DNA from: JAEXNA01 sp037189585
GTDB lineage: Bacteria > Vulcanimicrobiota > Xenobia > Xenobiales > JADMJV01
Assembly: GCA_037189585.1 (NCBI GenBank)
Contig: JBBCJA010000009.1
Coordinates: forward strand, 136,228-200,227
Reading direction: 5' to 3'
Length of the DNA stretch: 64,000 nucleotides
In this document: piece after piece, positions 9,193 to 18,460 of the stretch
Numbering within the stretch: position 1 is the first letter of the stretch
Layout: the number at the start of each line of letters is the position of its first letter
Translations under genes and position numbers: made by a program
Notes under the pieces: generated by a model
The model's input: the letters and a program-made list of their open reading frames with translations, nothing else
Databases searched by the model: none
What the model was told of the DNA's origin: nothing

Positions 9193-10978
9193 GACGGGGG
9201 GCGCCCAGAAGCTGGTCGGGGATGTCGAAGTAGTTGACCAGCTCTTCGGCGTAGTCTCGCAGCTCTCGGCAGAGCTCCAAGACGGTCTTGCGAACCTGCG
9301 AGATCTGACGGCCGGAGAGCAAGCCTTTCTCCAGGTAGAAAGCCGCCTCGGACTCGATCGTCCATAGTGCGAAAAGATCGCGCAGGGGGGCGAACGATGC
9401 CTGCTCTTCAACCTGCCGGGCGAAGGCTTCGTAAACGTTCTCCTGGGCGTAAGCTGTGGCCAGTGCCAGGGCGTGGGCCTGGCAGGCGTTGAAGGCCTCC
9501 TCGGGAGTTTTCCCTCCGACCATCCCTTTAGCCACCCGTCGAGCCAGCGACACAGCCAAGCGCTTCCGGCGAGCTCGGAAGGCGACGCGCTGGAACTCTG
9601 GACCGCGCAAGTCGGCGGCGGCGGAACGTTTGAGCAAGGCTCGCGAGCGGGAGCCGCGCCCGGCGACCAGTCCCGCCCGATGAGCCGCGATCATCGCGGG
9701 GGCCTTGTCCTTGAGCTCAGCCAGGAGATTCTTCGCCACCAGCAGGCAGAGCACGGTGTTGTCGCCCTCGAAGGTGGTGAAGATGTCCAGGTCCGCGCGG
9801 ATCATACCCAGTCGATTCTCCCACAAATATCCCGCTCCGCCACAACACTCCCGGCAGGTCTGCACCGCCTCGTTGGCCGACCAGGAGCTGTAGGCTTTCA
9901 GGGCCGCGATACGGGTTTCCAGAGCGCGTCCCGCGGTTTGGTCCGAGGCTAGACACTCGAGATATTCGGTCCGGGTCTCGGCCAAGGCCGCCGATATCGC
10001 GTAGGCCTGGGCTAGCCGTGGGATCAAGCGTTTTTGATGAGCCTGATAGTCGAGCAACACGTTCGTTCCGAACTGGCGACGTTGTCCACCGTAGTGGATG
10101 GCGATAGCCAACGCGCTCTTGGCCCCAGCCCAGGTGGCTCCGCAGACGATCAACCTCCCGGCCAAGAGATTTCCGAGCATGGCGAAAAAGCGGGCCGACG
10201 GACTCTCGATGGAGGTCTGATAGCTCCCCTCCTCGTCCACACCGCCGAAGCGGTCCAGCAGATTTTCTCGAGGCACCCGCACCTCGGCAAAGGAGATCCG
10301 CCCGTTGTCCACCCCGTTGAGTCCAGCCTTGAGACCACAGTCTTCGATAGTGACACCAGAGACGCTCTCTCCGTCCTGGGCCCGAAGCTCAACTAGAAAG
10401 GCGTGCACCCCGTGGTCTACCGAGCCCACCTCCAGTCGGGCGAAAACAACGGCGAAATGACCGTCGCGAGCGGCCGATCCGATGTAGTCCTTGGTCGCCT
10501 CGGGCCGAGGGGTGTGAAGGACAAACTCCTCGGTTTCCGGCTCGTACCTCGCCACCGTTTCCAGAGCCCGCACATCGGAGCCGTGGGCCGTCTCGGTCAT
10601 GGCGAAACATCCGATCCGCTCAAAGGACGGCGTCTTTTCCAGCCAGGGGCGATGTTTCTCCGTACCCAGGCGCGCGATGGTGGCCTGTATCAGCCCGGCG
10701 TGAACTCCGAACTTGACCATCAGGCCAAGGTCGAAAAACGCCAACGCCTCACAGAGAAGAAACAGCTCCGCCGGATCTCCACCAAGGTCGGCCGGCAGCC
10801 CGAACCTTCCAAACCCCTCGGAAGCGAGCCGGCGACACCATCGCAACGTCACTTCCCGCGACTGTTCCAGGTCGAGGTCGGGTCTACGCCGGAACTCCTC
10901 CGAGAGAAGAAACTCGCGATAGGCGGCGCCAGGAAGTACAGTTGAAGTCATAGATTGGCAGGCTTCTCGGCTGGTCAC
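9179..10978 (-). CDS. Acyl-CoA dehydrogenase/oxidase family protein
   Basis: A 599-aa flavoprotein, longer than the usual ~380-aa acyl-CoA dehydrogenases. The core has the middle-domain signature CFAMTETAHGSDVRALET and the CGGAGYLWENRLGMIRADLDIFTTFEGDNTVL block. The latter includes the R-x-D-x(4)-TFEG region typical of acyl-CoA oxidases and long-chain dehydrogenases, and an extra C-terminal domain follows it. It should oxidise an acyl-CoA at the alpha-beta bond with FAD. GTG 10978 has AGGGG about 6 nt upstream; ATG 10951 (nine codons later) is the alternative. Only 12 bp separate it from the upstream histidine kinase gene, so they are probably co-transcribed. Confidence 0.88.
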   Translation of the reverse strand: MTSREACQSMTSTVLPGAAYREFLLSEEFRRRPDLDLEQSREVTLRWCRRLASEGFGRFGLPADLGGDPAELFLLCEALAFFDLGLMVKFGVHAGLIQATIARLGTEKHRPWLEKTPSFERIGCFAMTETAHGSDVRALETVARYEPETEEFVLHTPRPEATKDYIGSAARDGHFAVVFARLEVGSVDHGVHAFLVELRAQDGESVSGVTIEDCGLKAGLNGVDNGRISFAEVRVPRENLLDRFGGVDEEGSYQTSIESPSARFFAMLGNLLAGRLIVCGATWAGAKSALAIAIHYGGQRRQFGTNVLLDYQAHQKRLIPRLAQAYAISAALAETRTEYLECLASDQTAGRALETRIAALKAYSSWSANEAVQTCRECCGGAGYLWENRLGMIRADLDIFTTFEGDNTVLCLLVAKNLLAELKDKAPAMIAAHRAGLVAGRGSRSRALLKRSAAADLRGPEFQRVAFRARRKRLAVSLARRVAKGMVGGKTPEEAFNACQAHALALATAYAQENVYEAFARQVEEQASFAPLRDLFALWTIESEAAFYLEKGLLSGRQISQVRKTVLELCRELRDYAEELVNYFDIPDQLLGAPRLIET

Positions 10979-10990
10979 GGAGCCCCTTTC

Positions 10991-12430
10991 TCACTCCTGC
11001 GGTGGAATGAGAAGGCGAAGCACGGCTCCTTCTCCCTCGGTGCGATTGGAGAGGAGGCAATCCCCTCCCACTTCCCACAAAAGAGAGCGCATGGTGGATA
11101 GTCCCAACCCCATGCCGGGGACCTGGCCGGTGAATCCCTTCTCTCCTTGAAAGTAGGGCTCGAAGGCACGCCGTAGCTGATTGGGGGTCAACCGGCGACC
11201 GTCGTCGGCTAGCTCCAGCCGGACTCGAGAACCGTCAAAACTCACGTCAAGCGTGATCCGGGGATGTCCGGTGGGATGAAACTTCTGGCTATTGGCCAAC
11301 GCTTCCCAAAAGACCAGCTCGAAGGCCCGGGGGTCGATCCGTAAGGCCTCGGGAAGGCCCTCATCGAAGTGCAGAACCATCGGCGGGATGGACAGTGCTG
11401 TTTGAGCCGTCTCAGCCATCGGAGCGATCTCGGCCAGACGAAGTCCGCCTCCGGCGGCCGGTAGGGCGCGGGGGGAATTGACATAGGCCAGGATCCGTTC
11501 CAACTCGACCTTGAGGCTCTCCAATCCCTGATGGGCCTGCTCGGCGAACTCCATCACCTGTTCCGGACTGAGTTTGTGAGCTTTTTTTCGTAGGAAGGTC
11601 AGTCCCATACCAGCCACCGTCATCGGGGTACGCACTTTATGGCCGATCACCGACTCTAGACTCCAAACGCTTCGTTGTGACGACCTCTCCTCGGTGATAT
11701 CGCGCAGCCGCACGAGATGCTCTCCACTACCCGAATGCAGCACCCTGACCTCAAGCCAGACGCTAGGCTGAAGCTCCGATTCGGGACGCCACAAGAAAAG
11801 GGTCGAGCTGTCGCTGGTCCGAGGAAATCCTCTCCAACTCTCCTCCGGATGGAAACTGTACTGTCCACGCCAGAACTCCAGAACATCGGAGTGCCAGGCC
11901 TCCTCCGTCCAGCCCATCAACGACTGCGCCTTCTTGTTGGCGTAGAGAAGCTCACCCTGTTCGCCCACCAGGAGATAACCCTCCTCGGCCTGGTCCACCA
12001 CCCAACCGAAGCGAGCCCGCTCGGTGCGAAGACGCCGGTAGCGGTTGAGGCGGGTGATGGAGTGGACCCGGGCCTTGAGTTCTTCCGGATGGCAAGGTTT
12101 GGTGATGAAGTCGTCGGCTCCGGCCTCCAAACCTTGCACTCTGGAAGCGCGATCCTCTAGAGACGTCACCATCAGGATCGGCACTTCGGCCAAGCCGGGC
12201 TCGGAGCGGAGCATCTGGCAGACCGTGTATCCATCGAGGTCCGGCATCACGACATCGAGCAAAATCAGGTCCGGTTCGTGAGCGCGCGCCTTCTGCAGGC
12301 CCTGAAAACCGCTTTCCGCAGTCTGAACTCGATAGCCGTCTTTGACCAGGACACGCTCCAAGGTCATGCGACTGACCTTGTCGTCGTCGACGACCAAGAT
12401 CTCGAACTGGCTGTGAGCTTCGCTAGACAC
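10991..12430 (-). CDS. Response regulator-PAS-histidine kinase hybrid
   Basis: A 479-aa cytoplasmic signalling protein. Residues about 8-125 are a receiver domain: the acidic VVDDDK, the phospho-acceptor in LILLDVVMPDLDGY and the lysine in DDFITKPCHPEEL. A PAS-like segment follows (VDQAEEGYLLVGEQGELLY). Next is a HisKA-like H-box (VIGHKVRTPMTV) and a HATPase domain ending in GMGLGLSTMRSLL. No membrane segment is visible. The receiver is N-terminal, so it likely accepts phosphate or a protein signal before the kinase fires. It has no adjacent partner regulator and lies between a metallopeptidase gene and an acyl-CoA dehydrogenase gene on the same strand. Confidence 0.92.
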   Translation of the reverse strand: MSSEAHSQFEILVVDDDKVSRMTLERVLVKDGYRVQTAESGFQGLQKARAHEPDLILLDVVMPDLDGYTVCQMLRSEPGLAEVPILMVTSLEDRASRVQGLEAGADDFITKPCHPEELKARVHSITRLNRYRRLRTERARFGWVVDQAEEGYLLVGEQGELLYANKKAQSLMGWTEEAWHSDVLEFWRGQYSFHPEESWRGFPRTSDSSTLFLWRPESELQPSVWLEVRVLHSGSGEHLVRLRDITEERSSQRSVWSLESVIGHKVRTPMTVAGMGLTFLRKKAHKLSPEQVMEFAEQAHQGLESLKVELERILAYVNSPRALPAAGGGLRLAEIAPMAETAQTALSIPPMVLHFDEGLPEALRIDPRAFELVFWEALANSQKFHPTGHPRITLDVSFDGSRVRLELADDGRRLTPNQLRRAFEPYFQGEKGFTGQVPGMGLGLSTMRSLLWEVGGDCLLSNRTEGEGAVLRLLIPPQE

Positions 12431-12446
12431 GCTCTCTCGCGCCGGT

Positions 12447-13055
12447 CTAAGCGACCATCAGCATGCCGAGTTCGGCGGCTTCGGGATAGAGAAATTCCTC
12501 GACGTAGCGGGCCAGTTTCGGATCGTCGCGCAGAAGCTTTTCCTTGCCCCGCTCTGAGCCCGCGTACACACGCACGCCCTCGGCTAAGTATTCGTGGGGG
12601 TTGGTGGTGGCATAGTCGCTCCAGAGACCACCGCCCTTGTTGAATAGCTTGTTATACCAGGGCAGTCCGTCGACTCGCTCCTTGTACTCCTGGTGCAGTT
12701 GTTGAATCTCAGGGTCGATCTCGCTTTTGAGAACCGCCCTCCCGTCCAGGTCAGGCGCGGCAAGGTCGTCGAGGGCGTGTCCGAACTCGTGAACCAGGGT
12801 CTCCTTGTCCATTCGAGTGGAGGACATGACCATCATCTTCTTGGTCGGCAGGTACATCGCCGAATAGCTCGTCCCGTCGGTCTCGTAGGCGTCGCGCAAC
12901 TTGACGGTAATGCCGCCGTCCACCAGACGGTCCACGTTCTCCTCGCCTAGAGCGTCGAACGCTTTATCCAGAACTCGCTTTTCGCGAGCGCTGAAGTTTC
13001 CCCGCAGCATCGCATCGGTGCGAGTGTGTCTGGCCTCGAGGTTGGAAGTGAGCAT
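12447..13055 (-). CDS. HExxH zinc metallopeptidase-like protein, possibly ATLF-like
   Basis: A 202-aa protein with a clear zinc-binding helix TLVHEFGHALDD and a downstream NPHEYLAEGVRVYAG segment that could supply the third ligand. This arrangement recalls the lethal-factor-like (ATLF) peptidase domain, but the resemblance is partial. No signal peptide is present, so it acts in the cytoplasm or leaves by another route. It is 16 bp upstream of the hybrid histidine kinase on the same strand. The substrate is unknown. Confidence 0.72.
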   Translation of the reverse strand: MLTSNLEARHTRTDAMLRGNFSAREKRVLDKAFDALGEENVDRLVDGGITVKLRDAYETDGTSYSAMYLPTKKMMVMSSTRMDKETLVHEFGHALDDLAAPDLDGRAVLKSEIDPEIQQLHQEYKERVDGLPWYNKLFNKGGGLWSDYATTNPHEYLAEGVRVYAGSERGKEKLLRDDPKLARYVEEFLYPEAAELGMLMVA

Positions 13056-13222
13056 GGTCTCAAACTACATCTCCCGCACCGGCGACGAGTGACGAAAATG
13101 TTAAGGCTTCACCAGGTATGTCACCCCCGGGCGTCTCTGATGTCCATACTCCGGAGGAATGCGGCCTGGAGAGCGCCGGTATTAGTCTGCCTCATATACC
13201 CCGAGTCAGAGGAGTCATCGAA

Positions 13223-13567
13223 ATGCTAAAAACACTAACCCTTACTTTGCTGAGCACCCTGGTCTGCGCGACCATGACCTGGGCCTGTCCCGTCAGTTCC
13301 GCCGACACCGCCATGTTGGCGCCCACGGAACCACGGACCGAGGTCCGAACTCAAGTCCCACCCAGCCAGGAGAGCGAACAGGCGACTTTAGAGCAGATCA
13401 AAGGCGATCCTGAGGCGCCTAAAAATCGCGACCTGGATAAAGATATCGAACGCACCTACGATCAAAAAGGAAATATCGAATCCGACTACGGCAAGGAGAT
13501 TGAAAAAGAGATCCTGGAAAGTCCCGATAGCAACGACGAGTATCGCCAAAGCCAGGGCGAGAAGTAA
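13223..13567 (+). CDS. Small secreted acidic/charged protein
   Basis: A 114-aa protein with a signal peptide (MLKTLTLTLLSTLVCATMTWAC) whose cysteine could also be a lipobox-like residue. The mature part is highly hydrophilic, rich in E, D, K and Q, and probably unstructured or helical. ATG 13223 is supported by AGAGGAG about 9 nt upstream. It matches no family I recognise. It is convergent with the zinc-motif protein at 13579. Confidence 0.68.
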   Translation: MLKTLTLTLLSTLVCATMTWACPVSSADTAMLAPTEPRTEVRTQVPPSQESEQATLEQIKGDPEAPKNRDLDKDIERTYDQKGNIESDYGKEIEKEILESPDSNDEYRQSQGEK

Positions 13568-13578
13568 AGTCGCTTGCT

Positions 13579-14031
13579 CTAACCGAAAAGCCGCGAGCCC
13601 GAACTCGTCTGGCCCAACTGAAGATTTGCCGCGAGGTGGTTGAAGGTTTGGGGCAAAAGAGCGAAGGGCTCCGGCTTTTCCTGTCCTCGCACCCCCTTGG
13701 CGTTCTCCTCGTCCAAGCGTTGCTGTAGAGTCACTCTGGCGAGGCAGGCACAGTTGACCGTGCCGCACTCAGGACAGACCGCGAGCTCTTTCACGGTTTG
13801 TGCTTGACGACCGTCCGGGCCGATGGTCGTCTCGGTCACTTTGACCGTCTCGATCCGTCCATAGCCGGGAAGGTCGCGAAAACTCCGTACCGTTTCGGTC
13901 TCCTTACCTTCGGAGCGCAACTTATCGGCATGAGCCGCGAAGCTCTCCGCCGCTCCGAGGCTGGTCCGCTCGGCGACGCGTCGAGAGGCTTCGAAAGAGA
14001 CGTGGGGGGACGATGAAATCGGAAGACTCAT
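13579..14031 (-). CDS. Uncharacterised protein with a CxxC zinc-knuckle-like motif
   Basis: A 150-aa soluble protein. The only feature is a cysteine cluster at about residues 86-96 (CPECGTVNCAC), which could bind zinc. The N-terminal third is Ser/Ala/Arg rich and looks disordered. It starts 2 bp after the stop of the secreted protein gene at 14034-14441, so the two are probably co-transcribed. No family is recognised. Confidence 0.6.
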   Translation of the reverse strand: MSLPISSSPHVSFEASRRVAERTSLGAAESFAAHADKLRSEGKETETVRSFRDLPGYGRIETVKVTETTIGPDGRQAQTVKELAVCPECGTVNCACLARVTLQQRLDEENAKGVRGQEKPEPFALLPQTFNHLAANLQLGQTSSGSRLFG

Positions 14032-14033
14032 AG

Positions 14034-14441
14034 CTACTTGACCTTTTTTATCTCCACCGTCAACCTCGGTCCGCTGCCGGACTTGGCCAGTGAAACCTTC
14101 AGCTTTTGATCATCCTTGGCAGCCTCGAGGATCTGCGCGTTAGCGGTTTGGCTGGGACTGACTTTCCACTTTCGTTTGACCAGGCCTTCAGAGATCGTCG
14201 TCATGACTCCGGCCCCGGCGCCTTTATGGTCGATACGGTACTCGTTGAGGTCCACGGTACGCTCGCTCTGGATCACCTTGAGCCCTTTGATTCCCAGAAT
14301 CCAACGAACGGCCACCCTGAGCGCGTAGTCATCGTCACGAACATTGGCTCCGGGCTCTTCTCCCCCACCGGTTCCCGACCACACGGGCCCACCCAATAGG
14401 AGAGCCAATGAGAGGATGATTAGCCAGAAGACTCCGCGCAT
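14034..14441 (-). CDS. Small secreted protein of unknown function
   Basis: About 135 aa with a strong signal peptide (MRGVFWLIILSLALLLGG). The mature domain is basic and has alternating beta-like strands ending in LTVEIKKVK. The start may be ATG 14441 or GTG 14459; neither has a good Shine-Dalgarno sequence. It shares a short divergent spacer with the DUF58 operon at 14496. I do not recognise the family. Confidence 0.6.
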   Translation of the reverse strand: MRGVFWLIILSLALLLGGPVWSGTGGGEEPGANVRDDDYALRVAVRWILGIKGLKVIQSERTVDLNEYRIDHKGAGAGVMTTISEGLVKRKWKVSPSQTANAQILEAAKDDQKLKVSLAKSGSGPRLTVEIKKVK

Positions 14442-14495
14442 TTCGTAAGAATTTGTCACGTCACGACTTTAACCTGCCGAAGTCACTAGTGTAGA

Positions 14496-15626
14496 ATGGC
14501 AATCGTGTCGAAAGCTCTCTTCAAAGGCGGCATACTCGGACTACTGTTCTGGGGTCTCTGGACAAGCCTGCGCCAGCAGGACCACTTGTTGTTTTGGAGC
14601 TCTTTGACCGTTCTTACTGCCCTGGGATGGCTCAGCCTCTCGGTCTACCTCTCCGGCTTGATCCTTCAAAGGGCCGTGCGACGCTCCGCTCATCCGAGCC
14701 GCATCGACGGCGCCTGCGATGAAGAACTTCTCACAGGATGGTCCTTTCAGGTCCCCGTCTGGCTGCCCTTAACCGCCTTCACTACAGAGCTCAACGGCCA
14801 ATCGACCACCCTCACCCGGAGAGGAGGGCGCTTTTCCGAGCGGGTCGTGTTCGAGCGGCGAAGGCTGCAGAAGGCGGTGCGACGTCAGTTTGTCGTCTCC
14901 GACAGATTCGGTTGGGCTACCTTCCGTTTTCGCGACAACCGAGGTGTGCCGGTACGCGTTCTGCCCTACGTGCATAGCGGCCGCGCCGTGGCGCCCCCCA
15001 TCGGCGTGGTGGCCGGCTCGGACTTGCCCAGCCCCTACTCGGCCGAGACAGGAGAGCGGCTCGACATGCGTCGCTATCGACGTGGAGACCCCTTACGCCT
15101 GGTGATCTGGACGATCTATCAAAGAAGCGGTCACGTGATGGTGCGCGCCCCCGAGAAAGCCGTGTCGCAACACCAGCGCACCGGACTCTACCTCTTGAGT
15201 AGCGTGACCGACGCCCCCGCGGCCAAACTGGCTCGGGTTTTGATCGAGCGGGAGCTCCTGGGGGTCGGATGGCGTTTTGGCGCCGATGGGCGCTCCCCCT
15301 GGGCCGAACACAAGGAGAGCGCGCTCAATGTTCTGGCCGAGAGCGGACAACTCGAACCGGAAGCCAGGCTGAATCAGTACCTCTTCGAACTGGCGCGCGA
15401 TCGCTTCGGGAAATGCCTGATTTTAGTTACCGCCGACCCTACCACACGAAATCAGAAACTCTCGCTTTTTGCCCACGGAGGCGGCCTACCGCACATCGGC
15501 ATCGAGATCTGGGTGGTCTACGACCCTCCCAACATCCCCTCGCGCAAAAGCTTCCCCACGGTGGCCGGAGCCGACATGCATCTGTTGGAACGGCAGGAAT
15601 CCGACTTCGCGATGAGGGCCTGGTGA
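14496..15626 (+). CDS. DUF58 domain protein
   Basis: A 376-aa protein with two N-terminal membrane segments (about residues 10-30 and 33-55) followed by a cytoplasmic DUF58/VWA-like domain. The diagnostic stretch is MRRYRRGDPLRLVIWTIY, equivalent to the R-x-GDDxRxIxW signature of the family. DUF58 proteins are encoded with MoxR ATPases and transglutaminase-like membrane proteins, as here, and are thought to act in MoxR-assisted maturation of extracellular complexes. The stop overlaps the next gene's GTG by 4 bp (GTGA). Confidence 0.88.
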   Translation: MAIVSKALFKGGILGLLFWGLWTSLRQQDHLLFWSSLTVLTALGWLSLSVYLSGLILQRAVRRSAHPSRIDGACDEELLTGWSFQVPVWLPLTAFTTELNGQSTTLTRRGGRFSERVVFERRRLQKAVRRQFVVSDRFGWATFRFRDNRGVPVRVLPYVHSGRAVAPPIGVVAGSDLPSPYSAETGERLDMRRYRRGDPLRLVIWTIYQRSGHVMVRAPEKAVSQHQRTGLYLLSSVTDAPAAKLARVLIERELLGVGWRFGADGRSPWAEHKESALNVLAESGQLEPEARLNQYLFELARDRFGKCLILVTADPTTRNQKLSLFAHGGGLPHIGIEIWVVYDPPNIPSRKSFPTVAGADMHLLERQESDFAMRAW

Positions 15627-17470
15627 AAAACACCTTACCAGCCCTGCTTTGGTGTTTTTCCGCCGTGCTGGCTGCCTGGCTGTGGGCACCTCACCTGGTG
15701 GCCTGCCTGGGCGCCGCTCTGGGATGCTTGACCGCCACCGCTCTGTCGAGACAAGACAACACCCGTCTACGTTGGCTCATCTTCCTAGCCTCCTGCCTTG
15801 TTGGACTAGCGGCCCAGTTCGTATTGGCGAACGTCCCTTTGGGTAACCCAGGCCACCAGATCCTGGCTCGTTCCGGGATCCTGTGCTGGCTGGCCACTCA
15901 CGGAGGGGTCTTCTTCCTTCACCAATTTCACCGAACCGCATTGGTCCCGCTGGAATGCGCGCTTTTCGCCACCCCCTGGGTTCTATGGTTGCAAGCTCAC
16001 CGTCAAGGGCACCTCGACCGTCCGGTCGGCCTGATGGAACCGATGCAGGGCCTGGGTTTGGAGCCTACCCGGGTGCTGGCCGTCCTGGGACTCTTCCTAG
16101 GTCTGTCCATCGTCTTGTTGATCGGAGCTCGACAGTCCCGCCAGCTTGGCCTGGCCCCCATCATCTGGGCCATAAGCCTGGGGTTGGCGGCGTCTTTTCT
16201 CATACCCAGCCAACGGCTCAACCGGATAGCCACCCAGGAGAGCGAACTTTCAGGACCCGGCCAGGTCCAGGAAAGGCGTGTGGCCACGACACCGGTGGCC
16301 GTGATCGTCTTCTATTCCGAGGAAGCGCCTGAGCTCGAAGTCTTTCATTTCCAGCCTCGGCCCCACGACGACGGCCTGGAAACCAGGCCCGAGAGTCGGA
16401 CGGCGCGCTATCGGGTGGCCGAGATCGTGGCCCAGAACCGTCCCCTCGTAAGGGGATGGGAGGCCCAGCGAACCCCCGTGGTCGTGCCCGATGGGGAAAC
16501 CTTCGCCTCCGTCTATGAGATAACTTCAAAGGTTCCGTCCGCTTCTCTCATCGAGCTGATGGAGAGCTCGCCTCCTCCGCTAGAACCGATCGCCCATTCC
16601 AGATTTCAAGCTCTCCTCGACCAGGCCGTACCTATCTCGGATCGTTCTCACCCGGTTCGGGCGGCTCTGCGCGTCAAGCTCTGGATGGAGCAGAACCGAA
16701 CTCAGGGGCAGGAGACGGCTCAGGGAACGGTGGACGACTGTCTGCTCCGAGCCCAGCCGGTCAACCAGGAGACGTTCACTCGAGCCGCTCACCAGCTTCT
16801 CCTGGAGTTGGGAGTTCCCAATCGGGTCGTCTCCGGTTACGCCGTGCGAGCCGACCAAAAGGGGACCGGATCGTTTTTGCTGTTGACCGAGCAAGACCGG
16901 CGTTGCTGGCTCGAACTCACCTCCCACGGCTATCGTGGTCTGGAGTTCGACCTCTATCCGCTGGACGGTCCCAACCAGAGCGAAGGCCCTCAAAATCTTG
17001 AAATGCAGCGCCAACTCGGAGAACTGGCGCGGGCCCGGCAACCCGGATATCAACCTCTCCCAGGGTTAGGCGTGGGAGCGATGGGCTTTACTCTTTTTAT
17101 TCTCGTCGCGGTGAGTAGCGGCTACGGAATCAAGCTCTACCGCTGGCTCCGAGGGTATCTTGCACCTCCAGAGCGGAGAGCCGTCGCAACTTATCGGTCG
17201 GTACTAGACCGCCTGGCCGAGGTGGAGGAACTCCGCGCCTCTGGTGAAACCAGATATGAATTCAGCCAGCGACTCAAAATGCGTGTACCCAGCTTGGAAG
17301 CTCTCACCATGGTATTTCAACGTTCCACCCTGGGCCGTCCGGGGTTGAGCGACGAGGACCCGACACCCGCTCTCTTTAGAGCGTGTTTGGCCGAAATCGC
17401 CGAATCCTATCCACGCCGTAGGCGCTGGCTGGGCTATCTCCATCCCTTCTCTTGGAGCAAGGTGCACTAA
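15623..17470 (+). CDS. Membrane protein with degenerate transglutaminase-like domain
   Basis: A 615-aa protein with at least six N-terminal membrane segments, a periplasmic transglutaminase-like domain (about residues 350-450) and one further C-terminal segment (GVGAMGFTLFILVAVSSGYG), the TgpA/DUF3488 layout. The core LELGVPNRVVSGYAV and CWLELTSHGYRGLEFD are recognisable. However, Gln382 replaces the catalytic Cys and Cys428 replaces the catalytic His; Asp443 remains. It is therefore probably inactive as an enzyme. GTG 15623 is chosen because the frame upstream overlaps the DUF58 gene out of phase and the membrane domain begins here. It is in operon with DUF58 and MoxR. Confidence 0.85.
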   Translation: MKNTLPALLWCFSAVLAAWLWAPHLVACLGAALGCLTATALSRQDNTRLRWLIFLASCLVGLAAQFVLANVPLGNPGHQILARSGILCWLATHGGVFFLHQFHRTALVPLECALFATPWVLWLQAHRQGHLDRPVGLMEPMQGLGLEPTRVLAVLGLFLGLSIVLLIGARQSRQLGLAPIIWAISLGLAASFLIPSQRLNRIATQESELSGPGQVQERRVATTPVAVIVFYSEEAPELEVFHFQPRPHDDGLETRPESRTARYRVAEIVAQNRPLVRGWEAQRTPVVVPDGETFASVYEITSKVPSASLIELMESSPPPLEPIAHSRFQALLDQAVPISDRSHPVRAALRVKLWMEQNRTQGQETAQGTVDDCLLRAQPVNQETFTRAAHQLLLELGVPNRVVSGYAVRADQKGTGSFLLLTEQDRRCWLELTSHGYRGLEFDLYPLDGPNQSEGPQNLEMQRQLGELARARQPGYQPLPGLGVGAMGFTLFILVAVSSGYGIKLYRWLRGYLAPPERRAVATYRSVLDRLAEVEELRASGETRYEFSQRLKMRVPSLEALTMVFQRSTLGRPGLSDEDPTPALFRACLAEIAESYPRRRRWLGYLHPFSWSKVH

Positions 17471-17483
17471 GGACATGTCCTAA

Positions 17484-18458
17484 ATGACTCTCGAAGAAGC
17501 TACTCAAGTCCTGGATCGGGTTCGCCAACGGATGCGTCACGCCGTGGTCGGCCGCGACGAGGTGATCGACTTGATTCTGGTAGCGCTGCTGGCTGATGGG
17601 CACGTCCTGCTTGAAGACTATCCGGGGTCTGGTAAGACTACTTTGGCCAAGGCTCTCGGGAATTCGATCGTCGACGATGCTCCCGACGACAACATTTGCG
17701 ACTTTTCTCGCATTCAGTTCACTCCCGACCTCCTCCCATCGGACATCACCGGAGCCAATGTTTTCGATCCCGACACCAAGTCGATCGCCTTTCAGCGTGG
17801 TCCGATCTTCGCCTACGTCGTCCTGGGCGACGAGATCAACCGAACTTCTCCCCGCGTTCAAGCGGCAACCTTGGAGGCCATGGCGGAAAAGCAGGTGACC
17901 GTCGACGGAACCTCTCACAAGCTTGACGATCTCTTCTTTTTGATCGCCACCCAGAACCCGCTTGACATCGCTGGAACCTATCCCCTTCCCACTGCCCAGC
18001 TGGACCGATTTCTCTTCCGTATCTCCATGGACTTTATCGACCGAGACTCGGAGATCTCCGTACTACGCACCGAGCACAGCCGAGCCGAGTCCAGCACCAT
18101 CGCGCCCGTCAACCGCGGGGAGATTCTGGCTTGCCGTAAGGCCGCCACCGACCAGGTCTACATCCACGACGCCATCAACGTCTGTCTGGTCGATGTCGCT
18201 CGGGAACTGCGAGGACATCCAGAAGTCATCCAGGGCGCCTCCACCCGGAGCCTGATGTTGATGCGTCCAGCCTTACGCTCAGCGGCGCTGATGAAAAAAC
18301 GAGACTACGTAACCGTCGATGACATACGCTGGCTCTTGCCTCACGTACTGCCCCATCGACTTATCTTAGAAACCGGCGCTCGTCCGGCCACGGAACTCGT
18401 CGATGAATGTTCTCGCGGCCCGGTCGAACAGCTCGAGCGCACGACTTTGACCCGGTGA
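17484..18458 (+). CDS. MoxR-family AAA+ ATPase
   Basis: A 324-aa chaperone-type ATPase with Walker A (DYPGSGKTTLAKALG), Walker B (VLGDEINRTSP), sensor 1 (IATQNPLD) and the MoxR lid ending RSLMLMRPALRSAAL. MoxR proteins partner with DUF58/VWA proteins, which are encoded two genes upstream. The 13 bp before the gene hold a perfect 12-bp palindrome (17471-17482, AGGACATGTCCT) that includes the AGGA Shine-Dalgarno sequence and could mask it. The 3' end overlaps the TPR gene start. Confidence 0.94.
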   Translation: MTLEEATQVLDRVRQRMRHAVVGRDEVIDLILVALLADGHVLLEDYPGSGKTTLAKALGNSIVDDAPDDNICDFSRIQFTPDLLPSDITGANVFDPDTKSIAFQRGPIFAYVVLGDEINRTSPRVQAATLEAMAEKQVTVDGTSHKLDDLFFLIATQNPLDIAGTYPLPTAQLDRFLFRISMDFIDRDSEISVLRTEHSRAESSTIAPVNRGEILACRKAATDQVYIHDAINVCLVDVARELRGHPEVIQGASTRSLMLMRPALRSAALMKKRDYVTVDDIRWLLPHVLPHRLILETGARPATELVDECSRGPVEQLERTTLTR

Positions 18459-18460
18459 AG

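Noticed and set aside
15269..15622. Extended start for the transglutaminase-like protein
   Set aside because: These 118 residues overlap the DUF58 coding region out of frame; the membrane domain starts right after the GTG at 15623.
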